Shown one piece after another: positions 1 to 5,151 of a DNA stretch of 5,151 nt. Position 1 is the first letter of the stretch. The number at the start of each line of letters is the position of its first letter. Under the pieces are notes generated by a model. It was not told the origin of the DNA. It made no database searches and was given only the letters and a program-made list of their open reading frames with translations. The stretch is from Syntrophaceae bacterium (GTDB lineage: Bacteria > Desulfobacterota > Desulfomonilia > Desulfomonilales > Desulfomonilaceae), in NCBI GenBank assembly GCA_014874425.1, contig JACWAG010000447.1, positions 1-5,151 of the forward strand. The letters are read 5' to 3'. A program made the position numbers and the translations under genes.

Positions 1-14
1 ATCTGAGGTTGACT

Positions 15-20
15 CGGAGG
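15..20 (+). promoter_or_regulatory. Shine-Dalgarno site supporting the GTG start at 29
   Basis: CGGAGG lies 8 nt before GTG at 29-31, a near-ideal ribosome binding site at normal spacing. The overlapping GTGA (29-32) contains a TGA in frame with the open frame at 3-32, so an upstream gene may end there and be translationally coupled. The cytochrome frame itself is also open back to the window edge, so this site supports the start but does not prove it. Confidence 0.5.
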
Positions 21-28
21 AATCGAAT

Positions 29-502
29 GTGAAGCCTAAGCACCCTACGGATCAGGAGTTTCCAGTGCCGATGAAACCACTGTCAAAAACGATTACACCA
101 TGTCGGGCATGCCACGGCCCTGAAAAGGATTTCCCTACCAATTTCAAACGCCGAGAGGACCTTCTTGTCCACACGAACATTAAACTTAACCACGGCGGTG
201 TTCGTCTATGGTGCCTGGATTGCCACAACCCTGAAAACCGAAATTATCTGTTACCTTTGAGTGATGGCAAGCCAATAGATTTCGAACATTCCTATTTACT
301 CTGTGGAAAATGTCATGGAACTAAGTACCGGGATTGGCGTTATGGCATACACGGTAAAAGAACAGGTTTTTGGAATGGAGCGAAGAGTTACTATTTGTGC
401 GTAAGTTGCCATGATCCTCATTCGCCGCGATTTAAGCCATTAGCCCCAATGCCGCCGCCTAAAAAGCCCTGGACGCCGAAAGAACCTCAGGCAAAGAAAT
501 AA
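29..502 (+). CDS. Tetrahaem c-type cytochrome, probable electron-transfer subunit of an NrfD-type quinone oxidoreductase
   Basis: Four CxxCH haem c sites are visible: CRACH (25-29), CLDCH (62-66), CGKCH (92-96) and CVSCH (124-128). Extra histidines at 48, 55, 87, 108 and 131 could be distal ligands, so bis-His low-potential haems are inferred. The C-terminus is proline- and lysine-rich (138-157). The protein should act on the outer face of the membrane, exchanging electrons with the ferredoxin encoded 13 nt downstream. The subunit order is that of Geobacter CbcS-CbcT-CbcU. Start: GTG with a good ribosome site. However, there is no signal peptide or membrane anchor from this start, although haem c is attached only outside the cytoplasm. 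The frame stays open to base 2, so the real N-terminus may lie outside the window. The cytochrome identity is very secure; the start and the exact complex are less so. Confidence 0.93.
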   Translation: MKPKHPTDQEFPVPMKPLSKTITPCRACHGPEKDFPTNFKRREDLLVHTNIKLNHGGVRLWCLDCHNPENRNYLLPLSDGKPIDFEHSYLLCGKCHGTKYRDWRYGIHGKRTGFWNGAKSYYLCVSCHDPHSPRFKPLAPMPPPKKPWTPKEPQAKK

Positions 503-515
503 AGGTCAACTGATC

Positions 516-1478
516 ATGAGCAAAGAAGAATTAGAAAAATCAGGCCGGATCAGTGAACTGCAGGACACCCGTGGATCGGGCCCAACTCCGGATGAAGTGG
601 AACAAAAGGAACTAATCGACCGAAGAATGTTCTTTCAAGGGGCCGCGGGTGTCCTGGCGACGATGATGCTTGGGTCTTGCTCATGGCAGGAGTTTTTTCA
701 GAATAATTTCCGAAGAATGACCAAGGGAGAAATTGAACAAACCGTCGAGAGACTAAAAGCCGAGTATAAACAGAAATACGGGAAAGATTTTGTTGTGGGG
801 ACAGAAGGCCCAATCGACGCGACCCTCTTCGGGTATGCGCTGGATCTTCAGCGATGCATTGGCTGCCGACGTTGTGTTTATGCATGTGTCGAAGAAAACA
901 ACCAGTCACGTGACCCGCAGATTCAGTACATACGAGTGCTCAGATTCAAAGATGGCGAAATGGACCTCGAACATTCCACCATCTATTACGATCCCGAGGA
1001 AGTTCCGGAAAAAGGGCACTACTATATTCCGGTTCAATGCCAGCATTGCGCCAATTCTCCGTGTACAAAAGTTTGTCCGGTTCAGGCGACGTGGACCGAG
1101 CCGGATGGCATTGTGGTGGTTGATTACAACTGGTGTATCGGATGCCGGTACTGTATGGCCGCTTGCCCATATATGGGCCGATGGTTCAATTTTGCCGAGC
1201 CTGTAATCCCTGCGGACAAAGTTAACGTAAATACCCATTACCTTGGAAACAGGCCAAGGATGAGGAATGTAGTTGAGAAATGCACTTTTTGCATTCAAAG
1301 AGTTAGAAAGGGTCGATATCCCGCATGTGTCGAGGTTTGCCCGGTCGGCGCCAGAAAATTTGGAAACCTCCTGGATCCGGAAAGTGAAATCAGCCGGATA
1401 ATCCAGACGAAGCGTGTTTTTCGGTTGAAGTCAGAACTTAATACACAACCCAAATTTTACTATTTCTTCTCGATTTAG
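516..1478 (+). CDS. Tat-exported four-[4Fe-4S] ferredoxin subunit (HybA/DsrO/CbcT-like)
   Basis: This is the electron-wire subunit, expected on the periplasmic face between the NrfD protein and the cytochrome. After a polar 35-residue N-region come the twin-arginine motif RRMFFQG (36-42), a short hydrophobic stretch and LGSC (52-55), which resembles a lipobox. Sixteen cysteines form four clusters: 114/117/120/124, 175/178/183/187, 207/210/213/217 and 256/259/271/275. This is the usual pattern of HybA, DsrO and PsrB-type subunits, with CxxCxxCxxxC, CxxCxxxxCxxxCP and a last cluster having an 11-residue gap. The length of 320 residues fits the family with its Tat leader. ATG 516 follows the cytochrome stop by 13 nt, with a modest AGG at 503-505. 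No frameshift or missing cysteine is seen. The ferredoxin class is certain; the CbcT assignment is inferred from context. Confidence 0.95.
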   Translation: MSKEELEKSGRISELQDTRGSGPTPDEVEQKELIDRRMFFQGAAGVLATMMLGSCSWQEFFQNNFRRMTKGEIEQTVERLKAEYKQKYGKDFVVGTEGPIDATLFGYALDLQRCIGCRRCVYACVEENNQSRDPQIQYIRVLRFKDGEMDLEHSTIYYDPEEVPEKGHYYIPVQCQHCANSPCTKVCPVQATWTEPDGIVVVDYNWCIGCRYCMAACPYMGRWFNFAEPVIPADKVNVNTHYLGNRPRMRNVVEKCTFCIQRVRKGRYPACVEVCPVGARKFGNLLDPESEISRIIQTKRVFRLKSELNTQPKFYYFFSI

Positions 1479-1494
1479 GATTTGAGAGGGCGTC

Positions 1495-2706
1495 ATGGGT
1501 AGATTTTTCGTTGGGGCCGCACAAAGGATAATCAGAGGAACGCCGCTTTATTACGTATGGGTTGTGTTTCTGCTCATTATGATCGCTATCGGCATAGGCG
1601 CTTACGTCAAGCAGATGAGGCTGGGGCTGATCGTAACAGGAATGACCAGTTACGTTTCATGGGGTTTGTATATCGGCAATTTCACGTTTCTGGTCGGGGT
1701 GGCCGCTGCGGCTGTTCTTCTTATAATTCCAGCGTATCTCTATGACTTTGGGCCGATAAAGGACATCGTAATCATCGGGGAAGCGCTTGCCGTCAGCGCT
1801 CTTTTGATGTGCCTGATGTTTGTCACCGCGGATCTTGGACGGCCGGACAGGGCTTGGCACCTGATACCAGGGCTCGGGATCCTTAACCTTCCCAGGTCCA
1901 TGCTCGGTTGGGACATTGTTGTCCTAAACGGATATCTCTTCCTTAATTTGTTTATTCCGGGCTACATTCTGTACAAGGCGTACAACGAAAAGCCCGTGAA
2001 CATGAAGTTTATACTGCCGTTCATTTTACTTTCAATCCCATGGGCGGTCAGCATTCACACAACCACTGCCTTCATTTATAATGGCCTTGCCGCCCGTCCT
2101 TTCTGGAACGCTTCTATCCTGGCCCCCAGGTTTCTCGCGTCTGCTTTTTGCTCAGGTCCCGCCATGATAATCCTATTGTTTCAGTTGGTACGGTATTACA
2201 CAAAATTTCATGTCAAAAACGAGGCTCTGTTCAAAATAGCGGAAATGATAGCGATAGCAATGGCGATTAACCTGTTCCTGCTTGGATCGGAATTCTTCAA
2301 GGAGCTTTATTCCGATACCCACCACCTGTCGCCACTTGAATACCTTTATGTTGGGTTACAGGGTAAAGGGCGTCTGGTTCCATGGATCTGGACCGCATTC
2401 ACGTTCAACATCATAGCGTTTGTCATTTTTCTCATACCATATACAAGAAAACGGTTTGTGACTCTCAATATCGGATGTGTCCTAATTATCATAGGCATCT
2501 GGATTGAAAAGGGTATGGGGCTCATAATTCCTGGGTTCATACCGGCTACTCTTGGTGAGGTTTGGGAATACGCTCCTACTTTGATTGAAGTCCTGGTTTC
2601 AATCGGTATCTGGTCTATTGGAGCGCTCACGCTTACGGTCATACTCAAGGTAATTATTCCCATTGAATTGGGCGAGTTTACAAGAACTACGAAAATGGCC
2701 GCCTGA
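1495..2706 (+). CDS. NrfD/PsrC-family integral membrane subunit, quinone-interacting (CbcU/HybB-like)
   Basis: This is a hydrophobic protein of 403 residues with about ten membrane helices, near 17-36, 52-80, 89-111, 136-160, 171-193, 209-233, 247-268, 294-315, 321-345 and 362-388. The loop DLGRPDRAWHL (113-123) is the hallmark of the NrfD family. SIHTT (186-190) and the SEFFKELY segment (265-272) are polar stretches in or beside helices that could serve the quinone site or proton path. Family members bind menaquinone/menaquinol and pass electrons to or from the partner ferredoxin; this family has no haem. ATG 1495 follows the ferredoxin stop by 16 nt, with GAGGG at 1486-1490 only 4 nt before the start. 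The ten-helix count matches the long HybB-like branch rather than eight-helix PsrC. The direction of electron flow cannot be read from the sequence. Confidence 0.95.
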   Translation: MGRFFVGAAQRIIRGTPLYYVWVVFLLIMIAIGIGAYVKQMRLGLIVTGMTSYVSWGLYIGNFTFLVGVAAAAVLLIIPAYLYDFGPIKDIVIIGEALAVSALLMCLMFVTADLGRPDRAWHLIPGLGILNLPRSMLGWDIVVLNGYLFLNLFIPGYILYKAYNEKPVNMKFILPFILLSIPWAVSIHTTTAFIYNGLAARPFWNASILAPRFLASAFCSGPAMIILLFQLVRYYTKFHVKNEALFKIAEMIAIAMAINLFLLGSEFFKELYSDTHHLSPLEYLYVGLQGKGRLVPWIWTAFTFNIIAFVIFLIPYTRKRFVTLNIGCVLIIIGIWIEKGMGLIIPGFIPATLGEVWEYAPTLIEVLVSIGIWSIGALTLTVILKVIIPIELGEFTRTTKMAA

Positions 2707-2751
2707 TAGAACCAATTGAAATTGTCAAAGCGCAAGGCAGTGGAGTCATAA

Positions 2752-3534
2752 ATGAGAAGAAACGCAATGAAGATAGTAGGTTATATTGCTTTTTGCGGCA
2801 CGCTTGTTTTTGTTTCCGCTATAGCCATGGCTCAAGGCAAAACAGACGAGTCTCAAAAAGGCGCATCATATTCCAGCTCAACGCCGTCCACGGACTCTGT
2901 GAAGAAACTCAGGCAATTAGGCGTACCAACCAAAGAGATGATTCCGGGTTTGATAAAGGACCTGACCAGTCAGAACGAAGTTGTTCGGCTAGAAGCCGTA
3001 GAAACTTTATCCGAACTTGGCAATGAAGCCACATCGGCAATCCCCGCCCTGATAAACATGTTGCATGATAAAGACCCTCTGGTGCGTGAAACAACCGCCC
3101 TTGCGCTGGCCGGGTTCGGCGCCAAAGCGGCTCCAGCAGTTCCTGAACTCATAAAATTGCTCGGGGACGAAAACAGAAGAGTCCGGGAAGGCGCTTCTGT
3201 TGCGCTCGAAAATATTGGGCAAGACGCGGTCGGTCCACTGATCCAGGTTTTAAAAAAGGGGGAAGGACCTGATGTAGATTTAGCGATTCAGGCCCTTGCG
3301 AGGATTGGCAAAGCCTCGGAACAGCCGTTATTGACGGCGTTCGTATCCAAAGATCAGAAAACAGCCCAAGCGGCGACTATGGCTCTAACGATGATGGAAG
3401 CAATCCCTGTCGATTCTCTCGTTAAACTGTTGACAGGGGCCGATCCAAAAGTGGCTCAAAGAGCTGGAGAAATTTTGATCGCAATCGGCGCTCCGGCGGT
3501 CCCTGCGCTTGTTAAAGCCCTTCGTTCCAGATGA
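2752..3534 (+). CDS. Secreted (periplasmic) HEAT-repeat protein
   Basis: The N-terminus is a Sec signal peptide: basic MRRNAMK, a hydrophobic core (8-24), and AMA (25-27) before Gln28 as the likely cleavage site. Residues 30-58 are a Ser/Thr-rich linker. From about 62 to the end are six to seven HEAT (PBS-lyase-like) helical repeats of about 30-37 residues, starting near 63, 97, 130, 160, 190 and 219, with a half repeat at 249-260. They share the pattern PxLIxxL..VRxxAxxxLxxxG. There are no catalytic motifs or CxxCH sites. ATG 2752 has GGAG at 2742-2745, 6 nt ahead, and follows the NrfD stop by 45 nt, so it is probably co-transcribed. Such repeats are protein-binding scaffolds. Here a role in assembling, stabilising or docking the cytochrome complex is inferred from position only. 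A second ATG at 2767 would shorten the signal only slightly. Confidence 0.9.
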   Translation: MRRNAMKIVGYIAFCGTLVFVSAIAMAQGKTDESQKGASYSSSTPSTDSVKKLRQLGVPTKEMIPGLIKDLTSQNEVVRLEAVETLSELGNEATSAIPALINMLHDKDPLVRETTALALAGFGAKAAPAVPELIKLLGDENRRVREGASVALENIGQDAVGPLIQVLKKGEGPDVDLAIQALARIGKASEQPLLTAFVSKDQKTAQAATMALTMMEAIPVDSLVKLLTGADPKVAQRAGEILIAIGAPAVPALVKALRSR

Positions 3535-3679
3535 TCAAATATCCAGGCCAACACATCGAAACGTTTCCTGATTTGGTATCACTAGTGTCCCAACGTTGAA
3601 ACAAGATGTTCAGCTAAAGCATTGATTACATACTATAAAAACTACATCATGTCATTAATCGACTTGAAATCTTCCTGTT

Positions 3680-3701
3680 AAAAAGCCACCTTTGGGGGCT
3701 T
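3680..3701 (-). terminator. Probable intrinsic terminator for the minus-strand operon
   Basis: Read on the minus strand, AAGCCCCC pairs with GGTGGCTT around an AAA loop (seven pairs, one A-G mismatch in plus-strand terms), then the sequence runs into TTTTT (3684 to 3680), partly overlapping the stem base. On the plus strand the same hairpin is followed by AGTCG, with no U-tract, so it should work only leftward. It lies about 210 nt beyond the amidohydrolase stop. That is long for a 3' untranslated region, but nothing better lies closer. Confidence 0.5.
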
Positions 3702-3831
3702 AGTCGTGTATTCCGGAAAAGTCGTTTTTTCTCAGGTGATGGAGCTTCTTCGTCTCCATATCTTTCGCTAGTGCGTGGATCGCTACGATGGCAACTACAA
3801 GGATCTCTCGTATTTTCACCACCATTCCCAT
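3700..3831 (-). CDS. Doubtful small ORF (43 codons) ending in the terminator
   Basis: From ATG 3831 (or the ATG two codons later) the minus strand encodes a 43-residue peptide. It has a short hydrophobic stretch, ILVVAIVAIHALA, followed by a basic, His-rich tail. The TAA at 3700-3702 overlaps the first arm of the terminator hairpin, the position expected of a last gene in an operon. The ribosome site is poor (only GGA nearby), the hydrophobic run is short for a membrane helix, and I recognise no family. The same frame stays open upstream into the amidohydrolase 3' end (to 3960), so it may simply be chance open sequence. Confidence 0.18.
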   Translation of the reverse strand: MGMVVKIREILVVAIVAIHALAKDMETKKLHHLRKNDFSGIHD

Positions 3832-3914
3832 TGATTCCGGACAAAGGAATATATGTCTTTTGTTTTTAACAGTAAAAATTGTCCACTGCGAAATTGAAGA
3901 CTCATTAATAGCGG

Positions 3915-4745
3915 CTATTGAAATAATTTCAGGCCTAAAAGACGCGCGCCGTTTCGCCAAAGTATCGCCTCTAAAGTGGCAGGGCTGAAAGGCAATTCCC
4001 GGATCTTACGGACCTGTTCCGCTACATATCGGATCCCTGGCCAGTCACTCCCAAATAAAAAATGGTCGCGAAACTTCTCCAGATGGGGGAAAATGGAAGG
4101 TAGCTGGCTGGGAGGGATCCCTGATATATCAATGTAGGCGTTTTTATGCCTGCGGATCATCCATTCAGCTTCTTTATACCAGAAGGGGCGGCCCCCGTGA
4201 CACATTACTATTTTCAAACGAGGGAAATCTTCTGCGATTTCATCGAGTAGAAGAGGGTGACCGTACTTTATTCGCGATCCTTTGAATATGAACGTTCCAG
4301 TGTGGAACATGACAGGAACGCCATGAGCGGATGCGACCTCGTATACCGGGAACAGCCTAGGGTCGTCTGGATAGCAATGAACATAGGTTGGCAACAGCTT
4401 GAGTCCGCGACATCCCAGGACAGAAATAGAGTGTTCGGCTTGAACCGCAGGCTCATTACCGTTGTCAAAAGAAATGGAACCGAAAGGAATGAGCCGGTCA
4501 GTTCCCCAACAGAAAGCGGCGGTGAATTCGTTCGTCACAACCCCTGTAGTCTTCGGAGCATACTCCGAGAGGACCACGGCCTTATCCACAGATTGAGAAT
4601 CCAGGTATTCAATCACAGCCTGGGACGTAACCTTTTCGGCCATATCTCTGGTGTATTCAGGATTCACCTCTGCAAAATACGACATGACCCAAGGTCTCCA
4701 TTGACGTTTTGTCCCTACGTGAATATGAAAATCTATTACTTCCAT
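3915..4745 (-). CDS. Amidohydrolase-2 family protein (COG2159, TIM-barrel metal-dependent hydrolase/decarboxylase)
   Basis: From ATG 4745 the protein has 276 residues and opens MEVIDFHIHVG, the classic start of this family. Metal ligands by family pattern (numbered from this start): HxH at 7 and 9, His148 in PVMFHTG, His183 in MCHGG, and Asp234 in FGSDWP. The C-terminus ILWRNGARLLGL matches the family's closing helix. Relatives include ACMSD-type and resorcylate-type decarboxylases as well as hydrolases, so the substrate cannot be named. It is probably cytosolic, as no signal is seen. The frame remains open to ATG 4856, but the extra 37 residues precede the conserved start and overlap the aldehyde dehydrogenase end by 34 nt, so I prefer 4745. 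Its ribosome site is weak (GAGAG, 10 nt ahead). It follows the broken dehydrogenase on the same strand, suggesting a shared catabolic operon. Confidence 0.85.
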   Translation of the reverse strand: MEVIDFHIHVGTKRQWRPWVMSYFAEVNPEYTRDMAEKVTSQAVIEYLDSQSVDKAVVLSEYAPKTTGVVTNEFTAAFCWGTDRLIPFGSISFDNGNEPAVQAEHSISVLGCRGLKLLPTYVHCYPDDPRLFPVYEVASAHGVPVMFHTGTFIFKGSRIKYGHPLLLDEIAEDFPRLKIVMCHGGRPFWYKEAEWMIRRHKNAYIDISGIPPSQLPSIFPHLEKFRDHFLFGSDWPGIRYVAEQVRKIRELPFSPATLEAILWRNGARLLGLKLFQ

Positions 4746-4822
4746 GGATCTATTTCTCTCAAATAGAGTCCTTCCCGCAAATGCAAGCATGGACCGATGA
4801 TTTCCAATAACTGCAAAATCAT

Positions 4823-5151
4823 TTAATTCCTGGATAAAGAAAATCGGATCAGCCATATTTCCATCTGGGTATAATGGTCAAGCATGACTTTGTGAGTCTC
4901 GCGGCCGATACCTGACTTTTTGTAGCCTCCAAATGGAGTGTGAGCCGGCAAGTTGTTATAATTATTAACCCACATTCTGCCTGTCTCAATAGCCCTGGCT
5001 ACTCGTAACGCTCTGTTGATATCTCTAGACCAAACGGCGCCGCCAAGACCGTAATCACTGTCGTTAGCCATAGCCACAACTTCATCCTCAGTTCTGAACT
5101 TGATGACAACGGCAACCGGCCGCTAGCGCAGGGGCGATTTTCCAGGCGCCC
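4823..5151 (-). pseudogene. Aldehyde dehydrogenase with internal deletion and frameshift (partial at the right edge)
   Basis: Reading leftward from 5150, the first frame gives GAWKIAPALAAGC (to 5112), the NAD-dependent aldehyde dehydrogenase motif found near residues 175-187 of ALDH2. That frame then hits TGA at 5088-5090. The next frame, open from 5122 to the TAA at 4823-4825, gives PVAVVIKFRTEDEVVAMAND and YGLGG, then WVNNYNNLPAHTPFGGYKKSG and IGRETHK. This is the C-terminal part, beginning near ALDH2 residue 403. That frame has a TAG at 5123-5125 immediately before the join. About 215 residues are therefore missing, including the catalytic Cys, the general-base Glu and the EIF of EIFGPV. 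The product cannot be an active dehydrogenase. Family identity is clear from both pieces. Whether this is genuine gene decay or an assembly/library chimera cannot be decided here. The gene's 5' part lies outside the window. Confidence 0.85.

Larger units (their letters stand above)
3535..3914. other. Convergent intergenic region
   Basis: This 380 nt gap separates the plus-strand HEAT gene from the minus-strand amidohydrolase. Near the HEAT stop there are three short perfect palindromes: GAAACGTTTC (3558-3567), CACTAGTG (3580-3587) and CAACGTTG (3591-3598). The stretch around 3603-3660 is AT-rich with no convincing promoter or gene. A minus-strand terminator lies at 3680-3701 and a doubtful small minus-strand ORF at 3700-3831. 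I see no tRNA, CRISPR or insertion-sequence structure. No strong plus-strand terminator was found for the respiratory operon. Confidence 0.6.

Noticed and set aside
550..1298. Several open frames of 70-140 codons on both strands overlapping the ferredoxin gene
   Set aside because: They are out-of-frame or antisense shadows of a gene with sixteen conserved cysteines. None has a family motif or a ribosome site.
2346..2735. Antisense ORF of 129 codons over the NrfD 3' end
   Set aside because: It lies opposite a clearly coding membrane gene, and its composition simply mirrors the helix codons.
3609..3639. Possible plus-strand promoter (TTCAGC, 16 nt, TACTAT/TATAAA)
   Set aside because: Both boxes are poor matches and no credible plus-strand gene follows. 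AT-rich spacers give such matches by chance.
3711..3731. TTCCGGAA and GAAAA-GTCG-TTTTTTC as a plus-strand terminator for the respiratory operon
   Set aside because: The possible stem before the T-run is only A-T pairs plus one G-C, too weak to call. The TTCCGGAA palindrome does not sit next to the T-run as a stem.
3788..3988. Plus-strand ORF of 66 codons between the HEAT gene and amidohydrolase
   Set aside because: There is no Shine-Dalgarno site, it overlaps the amidohydrolase 3' end antisense, and no family is recognised.
4257..4766. Plus-strand ORF of 169 codons opposite the amidohydrolase
   Set aside because: The minus-strand frame has the full set of metal-ligand motifs. The plus-strand product has no recognisable features and no convincing ribosome site.

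Overview
The window looks like part of a chromosome of an anaerobic, respiring Desulfobacterota-type ("deltaproteobacterial") bacterium. This is inferred from gene content only: a periplasmic multihaem cytochrome, a Tat-exported four-cluster ferredoxin and an NrfD/PsrC-type quinone-interacting membrane protein. No marker gene fixes the taxon.

Positions 29-3534, plus strand, form a tight four-gene operon with gaps of 13, 16 and 45 nt. The order is a tetrahaem c-type cytochrome (29-502), a four-[4Fe-4S] ferredoxin with a twin-arginine signal and a lipobox-like cysteine (516-1478), a ten-helix NrfD-family membrane subunit (1495-2706), and a Sec-exported HEAT-repeat protein (2752-3534). The first three match the subunit types and order of the Cbc4 (CbcSTU) menaquinone:cytochrome oxidoreductase described in Geobacter. 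They probably pass electrons between the membrane quinone pool and periplasmic carriers. The HEAT protein is a likely periplasmic scaffold or assembly partner. No molybdopterin subunit lies in the window. The cytochrome has no export signal from its best visible start, so its N-terminus, or an upstream partner, is probably cut off by the left edge.

Positions 3535-3914 are a convergent intergenic region. It holds an intrinsic terminator that reads well on the minus strand (3680-3701), a doubtful 43-codon minus-strand ORF, and three short palindromes just after the HEAT gene.

Positions 3915-5151, minus strand, hold a COG2159-type amidohydrolase (TIM-barrel metal hydrolase/decarboxylase) preceded by a broken aldehyde dehydrogenase. 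At the right edge the dehydrogenase reads as the mid-N-terminal motif AWKIAPALAAGC. It then jumps, with a change of frame, to the C-terminal segment that normally lies about 215 residues further on. The catalytic Glu and Cys are missing. The junction sits on a sequence (GGCCGGTTGC) that fits both parental sites, so this is either a short-repeat deletion or a chimeric join. It is the most unexpected feature here.
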